NCBI GenBank assembly: GCA_002471375.1
Contig: DKPV01000025.1
Location: 122,899 to 186,898 of the forward strand
Source: Flavobacteriales bacterium UBA7325
GTDB taxonomy: Bacteria > Bacteroidota > Bacteroidia > Flavobacteriales_D > Crocinitomicaceae
DNA length: 64,000 nt
Direction of reading: 5' to 3'
A program made the position numbers and the translations under genes. Positions 1 through 9,050 of this stretch are shown piece by piece. The notes beneath the pieces are model-generated. The model did no database searches and was not told the origin of the DNA. It was given only the letters and a program-made list of their open reading frames with translations. Position 1 is the stretch's first letter; every line of letters begins with the position of its first letter.

Positions 1-1397
1 AAAATATCGATCTCTGGATATGCAGGTTGCGCAACAAATACATCATAAATATCAATATAAGCTTGAAGACCGTAAATTTCTACCTTCGCGATTCCATTCG
101 CAAAATCGTAAGCGTCATCGTACTTCTCAGGAATACGCGTGCGCCCTTGAGCATCGAAATAACCATATTTACCGGCCTTCGATCCATAGATGAGTCCATC
201 TGACATCATTCCCAAATCATCGTATTCGCAGTCTAGGACAAGGACTCCGTTTCGATGCATCAAACCCAATTTCTCATCCACCTCCACGATCGAAAGCCCT
301 CCAACAAATTCTGAGATAGCATCGTACTTGAATGGTATTTGAATTTTACCTTCAAAATCGACAACTCCGTACTTTCCATTGCTAGCGACAACTGCGAGCC
401 CCTCATGAAATGGAGTCACCTCGATGTAATCTGCTGCAATGATTTGGTTTCCCTCGATATCTATGAAGCCGTATTTTTCTTCGACTCTATTTGGAAAAAC
501 TGTCGAATTCGCAAACTCTATCTCCTTATCAAGTCTAGAAATATAGGGAAATGAAGGATATATAGTTTTAAATTTAGTCAAGGCAGAGTCATTGTAATCC
601 GAAATGTATACCTGATACATCTGCCACCATGCTGAGTCTACATAAGGATTCTCTGGATAGGTTCTAATAAACACATCATAGGCTTCCACTGTATTAGGCT
701 CGGTCACAATAGCATAAATCTCTTTTTCAGCATAAATCATCATCGGACTTTCTGAATTCAATTCAATAAACTCTATGTAAGATGCCAACGAACCATCCCC
801 TGTCATCTCAGAAAACTGAGCGTCAAAGTAATTATCCCGTGCAATATCATTGTACATACTTGTTGGATACTCTTCTACAAAGCTATTGTAAGCTGAAGCT
901 GTATTAAGATTTACAGCTTGAAAGAATGCCATCGAATCTCGAGTAAGAATTACCTCATCGCGCTGTAAGGCTCTTGGGTAACTAGCTATGAATGTGGTAT
1001 AACCTTCAATCGAATTGACAGTTTTTGCATCTTGATAATAGAGTCGTTCTATCAATCTTCTTTGCTCAAGTATACCACCCACTGTCCAGCCGTACGATGC
1101 CCATTTTATACGCTTGCGTGATTTGGTAGCTAAATAGGTTTCTTCCGAGAGCTCCAAATAAACATAGGCTGAATCTTTCGAATAAAATGGTGTATTAGGA
1201 AGGGAATATATGATAGAGAGTCCGTATGCCGCGATCGAAGTATTGTACTTTAGACCTCCAGTAAATTTTTTCTTTGCCTTAAAATAATCATGAATCTCAA
1301 GTGCTTCGAATCCCTTCTTAATCTTCCCAGCATTAGCAGGAGCACTCATAAATAGGAGAGCGATCAAGAAACAGATACGTGTTACCTTAAAGTTCAT
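1..1397 (-). CDS. WG-repeat exported protein, cut by window edge
   Basis: The frame is open from an ATG at 1397 leftward to base 1, so the 3' end lies outside the window. The first about 23 residues (MNFKVTRICFLIALLFMSAP then ANA) form a Sec signal peptide. The middle (about residues 40-280) holds TPR-like repeats rich in YP and aromatic residues. From about residue 300 come WG-type repeats, with KYGFIDIEG, KYGVVDFEG and KYGYFDAQG each followed by a P/A-x-x-Y segment. WG repeats are known as likely ligand- or partner-binding beta units; the protein's own role is unknown. A promoter with TATCTTTG sits just upstream. Confident as a gene, not as to function. Confidence 0.88.
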   Translation of the reverse strand, partial: MNFKVTRICFLIALLFMSAPANAGKIKKGFEALEIHDYFKAKKKFTGGLKYNTSIAAYGLSIIYSLPNTPFYSKDSAYVYLELSEETYLATKSRKRIKWASYGWTVGGILEQRRLIERLYYQDAKTVNSIEGYTTFIASYPRALQRDEVILTRDSMAFFQAVNLNTASAYNSFVEEYPTSMYNDIARDNYFDAQFSEMTGDGSLASYIEFIELNSESPMMIYAEKEIYAIVTEPNTVEAYDVFIRTYPENPYVDSAWWQMYQVYISDYNDSALTKFKTIYPSFPYISRLDKEIEFANSTVFPNRVEEKYGFIDIEGNQIIAADYIEVTPFHEGLAVVASNGKYGVVDFEGKIQIPFKYDAISEFVGGLSIVEVDEKLGLMHRNGVLVLDCEYDDLGMMSDGLIYGSKAGKYGYFDAQGRTRIPEKYDDAYDFANGIAKVEIYGLQAYIDIYDVFVAQPAYPEIDI

Positions 1398-1401
1398 ATA
1401 A

Positions 1402-1431
1402 CAAAGATAATTCTTGAAGTAGATGCCACAA
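1402..1431 (-). promoter_or_regulatory. Bacteroidota-type promoter of the WG-repeat gene
   Basis: On the minus strand TTG (1431-1429) is followed after 19 bp by TATCTTTG (1409-1402), matching the Bacteroidota sigma consensus TTG-N19-21-TANNTTTG. Only 4 bases separate the -7 box from the ATG at 1397, so the transcript would be leaderless or nearly so. Confidence 0.6.
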
Positions 1432-1442
1432 AGATTGAGCCA

Positions 1443-1478
1443 TAAAAAAACCTCGCATCCTACTAAAGAATGCGAGGT
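1443..1478 (-). terminator. Rho-independent terminator of rpmE2
   Basis: ACCTCGCAT (1450-1458) and ATGCGAGGT (1470-1478) form a perfect 9-bp stem. On the minus strand it is followed by a run of seven T (plus-strand A at 1444-1450). It lies 21 bases past the rpmE2 stop. Confidence 0.9.
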
Positions 1479-1498
1479 AGATATTTTGATCTCTCAAA

Positions 1499-1756
1499 TT
1501 ACTTCTTCTTACGAGAACCGTAACGAGATTTGAATTTATCAATACGACCTGCAGTATCCACAAACTGAGTAACACCAGTAAAGAATGGGTGTGACTTATA
1601 AGAGATATCTAGTTTAATAAGTGGGTAATCGTTTCCGTCTTCCCATTTGATAGTCTCGCTTGACGCAGCACATGAGTTACAAACAAAGCTGTACTCGTTT
1701 GACATGTCTTTAAAAACAACTGGTCTATAATCTTCTGGATGTATGTCTTTTCTCAT
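1499..1756 (-). CDS. rpmE2: 50S ribosomal protein L31 type B
   Basis: This 85-residue protein opens with MRKDIHPEDYRPVVFKD and contains SHPFFTG and VDTAGRIDKFKSRYG, the hallmarks of type-B L31 in Bacteroidota. L31 joins the central protuberance and bridges the subunits. Type-B forms normally lack the zinc site; this one keeps a lone CNSC pair near residues 27-30 without the second cysteine pair of type A, so a complete four-Cys zinc site is not possible within the chain. It is transcribed alone, with its own terminator and a TAACTTTG box upstream. Confidence 0.96.
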   Translation of the reverse strand: MRKDIHPEDYRPVVFKDMSNEYSFVCNSCAASSETIKWEDGNDYPLIKLDISYKSHPFFTGVTQFVDTAGRIDKFKSRYGSRKKK

Positions 1757-1793
1757 TCTGTATTGTATATATAAATCGCCTTTAACAGGGACG

Positions 1794-1801
1794 CAAAGTT
1801 A
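1794..1801 (-). promoter_or_regulatory. -7 box upstream of rpmE2
   Basis: The minus strand reads TAACTTTG, an exact TANNTTTG match, 37 bases before the rpmE2 ATG. No good TTG at the expected distance was seen, so the call rests on the -7 box alone. Confidence 0.45.
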
Positions 1802-1886
1802 AACAAAGTTTTTTAATTGTAAATCATTGTTCCAATAACTTTTGCGAATTTACATCTAATTCAAAATAATCCAATAGAAATTGCGT

Positions 1887-1894
1887 TAACTTTG
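1887..1894 (+). promoter_or_regulatory. -7 box upstream of the beta-helix lipoprotein gene
   Basis: TAACTTTG matches TANNTTTG. A transcript starting about base 1901 leaves a short leader to the ATG at 1922. A TTG start at 1892 would lie inside this box, which argues for the ATG at 1922. Confidence 0.45.
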
Positions 1895-1921
1895 ACATCA
1901 ACTATAAATGATTTAAGCCTA

Positions 1922-3328
1922 ATGCTACGTGTTCTTATATCTTTCTTTTGTTTTGGAGCCCTGGTCTCACTTGTGACACTTACGAGTTGTAAAAAACCCG
2001 TATTCTTTTCAAATGGGAATCTAGCGTTTAGTACCGACACTGTTATGTTCGACACGGTATTTACGACTATCGGATCAACAACAAAGAATTTCAAGTTTTA
2101 CAATAACGACAGTAGGACGGTCGCAATTGAACAGATCGAACTTATGGGAGGTTCCGATTCCCCGTTTAGAATCAATGTTGATGGCTTAAGTGGATTGTCT
2201 TTTACAGATATAGAGGTTGAGGGAAACGATAGTCTCTATGTTTTTGTTGAAGTAACACTTGATGTAAACGCATCTGTAAACCCAATGGTAATTGAGGATA
2301 GTATTCGATTCCGTACCAATGGTGTTGATCAATTCGTTGTATTGACGATTTGGGGACAGGATGCCTATTTTCATTACAAAGATTCGAATGAGGGGGTCTG
2401 GCCAAATGATAAGCCGCATGTAATCTACAATTATGCAGGAGTCGATGAGGATAAGACCCTAACGATTCAGAAAAATACACAAATCTACATGCACAAGGAT
2501 GCATTACTAATTGTCTACAGGGGAACTCTTAACATTGAGGGGGAACTCAATGAAGAAGTTACAATTCAGGGCGACCGACTAGAAGCAGAATACGACGATG
2601 TTGCGGGTCAGTTTTACGGAATCTATTTTCAAGAGGCTAGAGAAAGTAAGATCAATTATTGCAACATAAAGAATGGTACAGCTGGAATTCATGTTATCGA
2701 GGATCATCCAGCAAATACAGGATATACCGTTACTATGACGAACTCACAAATCACGAATTGTGCCCGTTATGGCGCCATCCTCTACTCCGGCGCAAAGCTG
2801 GAAGCAGAGAATTGTATTCTAGCCAAGAACTTCTTCCATGCACTCGCTGTCTATCAAGCGGATTTCAACTTGAATCATTGCCACCTATTGGGCTATAGCG
2901 CATCTGGCGAACAGACACCTGCTGTAGGGATTTCGAATGTCGGATATGACCTGTCGACTCAAGAGTACTATTATGGTAGTATTAATGAAGGAGCTATTAC
3001 CAACAGTATTATTTATGGCGATTTGGATCAAGAATTAGTGCTCGATACGGTTTACCCTGGTACAGGTTTGACATTTAACTTTGATTTCCGTTACAATCTC
3101 ATTAGAAGCGAGACGATTCAATCAGGCCCAGAATTCAGCAACAACATATGGAACGATGACCCTCTATTTGTAAGTCCATCGAATGGCGATTTCTTGTACT
3201 ATTCGGTTTCTCCGATGCATGAGGCTGGAAGTGTTACAATTCCGAACAATGTTCCTGAATCACAGTTTATTGGTATTCGTGGGATTGTCCGTACCGGCTA
3301 CGATCAGGGAGCCTATGAGATTCCTTAA
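1922..3328 (+). CDS. Right-handed parallel beta-helix lipoprotein
   Basis: The protein is 468 residues from the ATG at 1922. The N-terminus is a lipoprotein signal ending in the lipobox LTSC followed by KK, so it should be membrane-anchored. Residues about 30-150 form an immunoglobulin-like beta region (FYNNDSRTVAIEQIELMGG). Residues about 190-400 carry the repeated short beta strands and N/G-rich turns of a right-handed beta-helix (INYCNIKNGTAGIHV, TMTNSQITNCARYGAIL). The end (SPMHEAGS ... DQGAYEIP) is typical of Bacteroidota right-handed parallel beta-helix proteins. Many such helices bind or cleave polysaccharide, but no catalytic residues are evident. Monocistronic; the substrate is unknown. 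Confidence 0.87.
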   Translation: MLRVLISFFCFGALVSLVTLTSCKKPVFFSNGNLAFSTDTVMFDTVFTTIGSTTKNFKFYNNDSRTVAIEQIELMGGSDSPFRINVDGLSGLSFTDIEVEGNDSLYVFVEVTLDVNASVNPMVIEDSIRFRTNGVDQFVVLTIWGQDAYFHYKDSNEGVWPNDKPHVIYNYAGVDEDKTLTIQKNTQIYMHKDALLIVYRGTLNIEGELNEEVTIQGDRLEAEYDDVAGQFYGIYFQEARESKINYCNIKNGTAGIHVIEDHPANTGYTVTMTNSQITNCARYGAILYSGAKLEAENCILAKNFFHALAVYQADFNLNHCHLLGYSASGEQTPAVGISNVGYDLSTQEYYYGSINEGAITNSIIYGDLDQELVLDTVYPGTGLTFNFDFRYNLIRSETIQSGPEFSNNIWNDDPLFVSPSNGDFLYYSVSPMHEAGSVTIPNNVPESQFIGIRGIVRTGYDQGAYEIP

Positions 3329-3356
3329 ACTTTTAAATGGACTAGGTTAGAGCATT

Positions 3357-3391
3357 AAAAAAACGGACAACCATTGATCATCCATTTTTTT
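3357..3391. terminator. Probable bidirectional terminator
   Basis: Seven A (3357-3363), GGA, a loop, TCC and seven T (3385-3391) form a weak A/T-flanked hairpin between convergent genes. It could end transcription on either strand; the GC part of the stem is only 3 bp. Confidence 0.4.
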
Positions 3392-3410
3392 ATATCCAAT
3401 AGTTCTTATA

Positions 3411-3878
3411 CTATTTAACAGTGCATTCCGAAATTCGAACCCCGCTCCATGAAGTTGCACTGAATGTGCCCACAACAGAAAGTGGCTTACCATTACTTCT
3501 TTTCTGAGTTAACATATCAGAATCTGGTTCGCTTATCATTTCGCAACCCACTTTATTATCATGGTCACCTAAGTCAATTCTTACTTCCAAGGTGTCGCCA
3601 TCCAATCCCTTTGAAACAGTCGTTGACAAGTATTTCCCAGTCACCGTCATCTTGGATTTAGCAATAGCCGCGTAGTGATCGTTCATTACTTTATGCAAGT
3701 CTCCACAGAAAATTTGCTCGGCAGTATTAATACCCTCAATAGATTTTAATGATCCACCTTTCTCGGTTGCACCATCAACAAATTCGGCATCTTCCAGTTT
3801 AATACGAGTACGTCCGTTCGAATAGCTTATTCTTAGCTTACCTTTAATAGCCAATAAATATTCTATCTTCGTTTTCAA
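3411..3878 (-). CDS. OB-fold (tRNA_anti-like) protein, start uncertain
   Basis: The 155-codon frame has no ATG at its 5' end; the first plausible start is TTG at 3878, and the frame runs open to a TAG inside the divergent bestrophin gene. Residues about 70-155 (MTVTGKYLSTTV, DLGDHDNKVGCEM, KPLSVVGTFSATSWSGVRISECTV) resemble the tRNA_anti-like OB fold (PF12869) often found in small exported Bacteroidota proteins. No signal peptide is visible, unlike most relatives, so the 5' end may have been lost. Function unknown. It lies beside a broken gene, which strengthens the suspicion of local decay. Confidence 0.6.
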   Translation of the reverse strand: MKTKIEYLLAIKGKLRISYSNGRTRIKLEDAEFVDGATEKGGSLKSIEGINTAEQIFCGDLHKVMNDHYAAIAKSKMTVTGKYLSTTVSKGLDGDTLEVRIDLGDHDNKVGCEMISEPDSDMLTQKRSNGKPLSVVGTFSATSWSGVRISECTVK

Positions 3879-3888
3879 ATCAGGAATT

Positions 3889-4827
3889 ATGATCGTTGAA
3901 TTTTCTAAGAATCGCGTAAAGGCAATATGGGGAATTATATTTTTTAATAGAGCTGCTCTTCTTTTCTTCGCTCTTTGTGCGAGCGCCGCGTGCTATGTTT
4001 GCATTTATCTTCAATACGATTACGTCAAACTACCTGCTATACCCGTGAGTATACTCGGTGGTGCATTAGCTATATTTTTAGGATTTAGAAACAGTTCGGC
4101 TTACGACCGATGGCGGGAAGCTCGCAAAATATGGGGAGCACTAGTTAATGACAGCAGATCATTTGGACTTGAAGTAATTACCTAACCAATCGGGAAAGAT
4201 GATGCCGAAGAAAAACAAATATCGGATTGGCGCCGAAAAGTAATACTTAGACATATTGGTTGGGTCTATGCACTAAACGCAGGGCTAAGGAAAGAAGAGA
4301 TAGACTTATCAGAATTTCTATCCGAGCATGATCTCAGCCTGATCGAGGGTAAGAAAAACCTAACCACTCAAATAATGGTTGTACAAGGAAACGATATTGA
4401 CTATGCTTTTCGCAAAGGTTGGATAGAAGAATTTCGTTTCAACGCATTAATCGGAACCTTAAAGAAATTTTATGTCGATCAGGGCAAAGCAGAGCGAATT
4501 AAGATCACAATCTTCCCTCATTATTATAACTACTTCACGCTATTCTTTCTGTGGTTATTTACGCTATGCCTCCCTTTTGCTCTAGCGAACATCATGGACA
4601 ACTGGATACTTATTCCGATTAGTATTTCAATATCCTTCGCATTCTACATCCTGAATAAATCTGGTGTACTGACAGAAACTCCTCTTGAAGGAAGAGCTTC
4701 TGACACTCCATTGAGTACAATATGTCGAGGAATTGAAATAGATCTCCTCGAAATGCTCGATACTGATGAAGTGCCAGATCCTCTGCCCGCTACTAAAGGT
4801 AGATTTGCTGTTCTCTATCAGAAGTAG
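3889..4827 (+). pseudogene. Bestrophin-family channel gene broken by one in-frame TAA
   Basis: Two open stretches, 3889-4185 and 4186-4827, lie in the same frame and are separated only by TAA at 4183-4185 (context ACC TAA CCA). Joined they give about 312 codons, the usual length of the bestrophin/UPF0187 family of membrane anion channels. The N-part has two hydrophobic segments and FLGFRNSSAYDRWREARKIWG, the most conserved family motif. The C-part has FRFNALIGTLKKFYVDQGKAERIK, IFPHYYNYFTLFFLWLF and TPLEGRASDTPLSTICR-EID. All family regions are present in order, so only the stop breaks it. It may be a recent nonsense mutation or a base-call error. Confidence 0.85.
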
Positions 4828-4917
4828 AAAAATTTACACTAGCGCATTGCTTTTTTAATTCAGGGTAAATCGGTACTTCTTCAGACAAGCCAATTACAGT
4901 TTTAAATTAAAGTTAAA

Positions 4918-7137
4918 TTACTCCCATACAGTATTATGACTAGCATCCTTGTTCCACTGATTCCAAGTAAATCGCTGGATAATTTTGATTACCTTAATTA
5001 TTCCTCCTGCTGCGATAAAGAGCAATCCATTTCTCGCTATTGGTTGTCCTTCAATATCCCCATCAACCTTCTTAATAAGCTTAGAAGTTCCAGTTTCAAT
5101 GTCATAGGATATGACATCACCTGTAGTCGAGGTTATTATTACACGATCATTTGCGACGATTGGCAATTGATCAGAATTTGTCGCTATTGGTTTCTCCCAG
5201 ATTAACTTTTCCGAATTAGCGTCAAATGCCCTAATCGCGCCTCTGTCAGTCACTATAACATACTTGTTCTGATAAACAATCGGATGCGATCCATTGAAGT
5301 TCATCTGATCCGTTTCATCCACATTTCTTACCCCGGTTGTCTTAAGAGATGTCAATGAAGTTGAATAAGTCTTCTTCAACTTCAACGTCTTTCGGTCAAG
5401 GACAACAAGCTTTTCAGACACTCCAAAACTGGCCGTTACAAAAATATTATCTCCAACAATTGTCGGCGATGAAACAACTTTTACCGTTGATGATGTCAAC
5501 ATCTTATCACCCGACTCCTTATCGAATACGTAATAGATTCCACTTTGTGATGCTAAATGAACTTCATTACCTGCAATAACTGGGCAAGCAATAGCCTCAT
5601 TATCTACAGGTTGCATCCAATTAAACTTACCCGTTCGTAAATCAAAACTCACGATAACAGGATATCCGCCATGACTGTATACCACGTAAACACTGTTATC
5701 ATCAGCTGTGGGGGTTGAGTAAACATAGCTAGCCAACCATCGACTCCAAAGCAATTCGCCGGATTCAGCATCAATTGCATACAGGGTGCATGAAGCCGTA
5801 TTAATCAATAGAATTCCCTTGTGATATACGGCCGGAGATATTCCTGATTCACCAAGTTCTAATCCCCAAAGAAAGCTTCCTGTATTAGCCTTCAAACAGA
5901 AATAATTACTCGAATACATCCCTTGTTGTGAATACATGCGATCACCTATCACTGTAGGCGTTCCCGCTCTTCCTGAGTTACTAAAGTCAATATTGAATCC
6001 CTCTGGTGTCTGTATGAGGTAATTTTCCGGTACTCCAATCTTCTCAACCGGAGTTTCATGAAATGTCATTTCCGCATTTTGAGCAACATTCTTCTCATCA
6101 AACTGAGCCATAATACGATCCATCTCAGCTTTCTGTTCAGCGATCAATTTCTCTATTACTTTAGATCCGCGATATCTTCTAGTGGAAGATTCAGTTTTAA
6201 AGCCTTTAGATGTTGGGGCATTTACCAATAATAAGCCACTCTCATGTTTTAAGTTTAAGATGTAATCGTCACCCTTCAATAGCATGAGAACACATTTACC
6301 CTGATCATTCGTTTTACCTTCAAACACTCGTGCACTATTCATTGCTTTCATATATACAGGCTCATTCGCTAAGGGGTCACCATTAAAATCCTTTAAGTTT
6401 AATGTGTAATGGATATGGCTAGATGTCCCTGCAGTCTGAGCAATACGATTCTGGACAAGGGTATCCCCTTTCACGATTTCGTTCACCTTCGTTTTCTCAT
6501 AAAAGATCACTTCAGATAGTTCCATCCCAGAGTATGCGTTGATCGATAAATGATCATATGCAATGATACCCTCAACATCTACCTCGTACTCTTCATTAAC
6601 AGGCAGATAGAAAATAGCCTTTCCCGATGCGTTTGTCTTACTTGAATATTTGATCTTATTCTTCACAGAGACTATTGATATATGCACATGCGGAACTAAC
6701 GTAAGCTTAGTAGTCTTGACTGAGATATTAACCTTGCAGGCTGAACGATCATTTCGCAATGCATATGGTTCTCCAGTTGCAAAACTAATTCCTGTTCGAT
6801 CTGCTTTTGGCTTTTCCGCAAAAACTCCTTTTGGATCATAGGTGACTGAACGAGTAAACTTTCCTCGCATGCCTGGCTTCACTTCTGCAGAAACTACATC
6901 TTTAGCTTCAAGAAAGCTAAACTTGTAGGTGCCCGGTTCAATTAACTGAAAAAAAGCTATACCTTCATTATCAGTTGTTGCCCTAAGGGTTATATCCTGT
7001 AAACTGTTAACCGCAGTGACTTCGACATTTCTCATCATCTGACCTTGAGTGTTTTTCACTCGCAAAGTATACAAAAACTGCGCTGACGAATAAATAGTTG
7101 TTGTGCAAAAGAATAAAAATAGAAATAGTGATTTCAT
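4918..7137 (-). CDS. Exported PQQ-type beta-propeller protein with N-terminal Ig-like domains
   Basis: This 739-residue protein starts with a signal peptide (MKSLFLFLFFCTTTIYSSAQ). Three carboxypeptidase-regulatory-like or Ig-like domains follow, at about 20-90, 120-200 and 245-310; each has a D/N-x-x-G turn (TTDNEGIAFF, KTNASGKAIF, KTNDQGKCVL). A short helical linker lies near 325-360. Residues about 385-725 form a BamB/PQQ_2-like propeller with repeated L-x-x-G-W/F blades (ANTGSFLWGLELGE, AESGELLWSRWLAS, LRTGKFNWMQPVD, ANSEKLIWEKPIA). PQQ_2 propellers often scaffold envelope proteins or bind quinone cofactors; no enzyme domain is present. Partner unknown. The next gene upstream ends 45 bases away on the same strand. 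Confidence 0.85.
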   Translation of the reverse strand: MKSLFLFLFFCTTTIYSSAQFLYTLRVKNTQGQMMRNVEVTAVNSLQDITLRATTDNEGIAFFQLIEPGTYKFSFLEAKDVVSAEVKPGMRGKFTRSVTYDPKGVFAEKPKADRTGISFATGEPYALRNDRSACKVNISVKTTKLTLVPHVHISIVSVKNKIKYSSKTNASGKAIFYLPVNEEYEVDVEGIIAYDHLSINAYSGMELSEVIFYEKTKVNEIVKGDTLVQNRIAQTAGTSSHIHYTLNLKDFNGDPLANEPVYMKAMNSARVFEGKTNDQGKCVLMLLKGDDYILNLKHESGLLLVNAPTSKGFKTESSTRRYRGSKVIEKLIAEQKAEMDRIMAQFDEKNVAQNAEMTFHETPVEKIGVPENYLIQTPEGFNIDFSNSGRAGTPTVIGDRMYSQQGMYSSNYFCLKANTGSFLWGLELGESGISPAVYHKGILLINTASCTLYAIDAESGELLWSRWLASYVYSTPTADDNSVYVVYSHGGYPVIVSFDLRTGKFNWMQPVDNEAIACPVIAGNEVHLASQSGIYYVFDKESGDKMLTSSTVKVVSSPTIVGDNIFVTASFGVSEKLVVLDRKTLKLKKTYSTSLTSLKTTGVRNVDETDQMNFNGSHPIVYQNKYVIVTDRGAIRAFDANSEKLIWEKPIATNSDQLPIVANDRVIITSTTGDVISYDIETGTSKLIKKVDGDIEGQPIARNGLLFIAAGGIIKVIKIIQRFTWNQWNKDASHNTVWE

Positions 7138-7182
7138 AATATGGATATTGGTTTTCTACATAAGGTTACCTACGCAGTTTTG

Positions 7183-8901
7183 TTACAATTTCGTACTTAA
7201 ATGGGTGACTTTTATCTTCCTTAGCTGTCCTACAAAATTATCCAGAGTACCGATAAAAACTTCTAAGTCAACTTTGGTCATGTTGTCTGGAACCCTCACG
7301 TAAAATGCATAATCATTGAAATCACCGGGCTTACTAATTGCATTAAATAGCCTCACCTTTCTTTCCTTAATGACCTTACCGCTAATGATCTTACAATGTA
7401 GATGACTACTTGTAAAACCATAGTCTGCTTTTATCTCCGCGTCCACTCTAAGCCAATGATCCTTAGCAACCGTGACCGCTTTCTCATTCCAAAGGAGCCT
7501 ATTCTCCATTGACACATTGATGAGCTCATTTGAAGTATGTAAAACACCCTCCGTGTGTGAGGAATGATCATCGAGGACTTCATCCGTATCAAGTAAACTC
7601 ATATCCAAAGAATTCACATCATTATTCAAATATATTCTTGAATAGTACAATCTATTCATGTCTCGATAGTGAAGAATAGTATCGTTGTATTGCTCTATTT
7701 GAAAGAGATTCACGAAAATCAAATAGAGACCTAGGGCATAAAATGGGTATTTCCACTTAGTAAAATTGATTCGCTCTATGATTGCAGTAAAAGGCAAGGC
7801 AAATATTGGAAAACTCTGCACTAGCGCTCGGGTTGAGTACGTAGCGCCATATCTCCAATCAGCCCACGAAATTACAATCCACATATTCAGTAGACAGAAA
7901 ACAATCACAGAACGTTTAAATGGAAATTTTTTAATCTTGAAAAGACCTATGATAAAAAAGATGGTGATCGGAGTATAGATGAACCATCCTATCTCCCACC
8001 CGACTAGCACTCGGAAAAATGGTGTCAGGAATCGCCAGCTACTACCTACATTGTAAATCAGTTCACCAGAGGTCATTTTCCAATAAATGAGCTGTGGTAT
8101 GATCCCAATCACACCAAAAAGAACTGCATAAATAATGTGGGATCTGTTTTCCTTTACAAGTGCCCACTTCCTGCTTTTCTCATCCTTTGTATGGGTCGCC
8201 CAAAGCAATGGGATTAAAAACATTATTGCCTCGGTTGGCCTACAAATAGTAGCTAGGCCTATAATTAAACCGGTCAATCCTGCCCAGATAGATTTTGGCC
8301 GCTCGTGCCATTTGATCGTAGTATATAAAACTAAAACATATAATGGAAAAATATATGGGTGACTCTGTCCGGCTTCGATTGGTATGTACTGGACTAAGTT
8401 CGTCGCTAGGAACATTAAAATCAAACTAACCGCGACTGCCATATCATCGAAATACCTGAGCAAAATCTTGCGTAACATAAAAAGTGCGAGCATGCAATAT
8501 AGTAATACTCCATACCCCAAAGAAAGCTGATAAGGGAGAGAAAAACCATCCGCTGGGTAATCGGTATTTAAGGCTACAATATGTCCAACCATAAACAGTG
8601 GAGCTTGCATGAGAGAGACACCTCCTAAGTATTTATTTACATAGTTGCCATTCGTATACTTATTGGATTGATACATATCCCCTCCAACGAGATCATACTT
8701 CTCATCCATCTCTTGTACCCACTCTAACTCCGTGAAATCATCATAAATAAATGCCGACGGCAAATACATATAATATCCGAAGGCATCCCAAGTCGTGAAA
8801 ACCGTAGGTGATTCTTTAGCCGTGCTTATTGTTGATTGCCGATACTGAACAAAAACACATGCTATGATCACGCAAGCGAGAAAGGATATTAGGTTTTTCA
8901 T
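7183..8901 (-). CDS. Multi-pass membrane protein, probable GT-C-fold glycosyltransferase
   Basis: The 572-residue protein has an N-terminal membrane segment followed by WDAFGYYMYLPS, an acidic-aromatic loop like that in GT-C enzymes such as PMT/ArnT-like transferases. About ten hydrophobic segments then run to about residue 415. The last 150 residues form a soluble beta-rich domain, probably periplasmic (RLLWNEKAVTVAKDHWLRVD ... KPGDFNDYAFYVRVPD). GT-C enzymes use polyprenyl-phosphate sugars to modify proteins or polysaccharides outside the inner membrane; the substrate cannot be read here. Family assignment is by topology and the loop motif only. Confidence 0.68.
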   Translation of the reverse strand: MKNLISFLACVIIACVFVQYRQSTISTAKESPTVFTTWDAFGYYMYLPSAFIYDDFTELEWVQEMDEKYDLVGGDMYQSNKYTNGNYVNKYLGGVSLMQAPLFMVGHIVALNTDYPADGFSLPYQLSLGYGVLLYCMLALFMLRKILLRYFDDMAVAVSLILMFLATNLVQYIPIEAGQSHPYIFPLYVLVLYTTIKWHERPKSIWAGLTGLIIGLATICRPTEAIMFLIPLLWATHTKDEKSRKWALVKENRSHIIYAVLFGVIGIIPQLIYWKMTSGELIYNVGSSWRFLTPFFRVLVGWEIGWFIYTPITIFFIIGLFKIKKFPFKRSVIVFCLLNMWIVISWADWRYGATYSTRALVQSFPIFALPFTAIIERINFTKWKYPFYALGLYLIFVNLFQIEQYNDTILHYRDMNRLYYSRIYLNNDVNSLDMSLLDTDEVLDDHSSHTEGVLHTSNELINVSMENRLLWNEKAVTVAKDHWLRVDAEIKADYGFTSSHLHCKIISGKVIKERKVRLFNAISKPGDFNDYAFYVRVPDNMTKVDLEVFIGTLDNFVGQLRKIKVTHLSTKL

Positions 8902-9050
8902 AAATTAAGGGAGTCTTTCATGATCTAATCGATTCATCAGCACAGTGAATATTAAGCATAAAAATATCATTATTATTCGAGAAATTATTCTTTCAAGTCA
9001 CAGTCACTAAAACACCAAAGTTTACTAAATTAACGATCAAAATATTCCTA

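Noticed and set aside
1861..2504. Minus-strand frames inside the beta-helix lipoprotein gene
   Set aside because: They are antisense shadows with no family pattern or promoter.
4183..4185. Idea that TAA is read as sense (it interrupts bestrophin, the his leader and the decayed lipoprotein)
   Set aside because: Many intact genes here end cleanly at TAA, such as the lptF/G-linked glycosyltransferase and rpmE2, and the broken cases lie in decaying loci.
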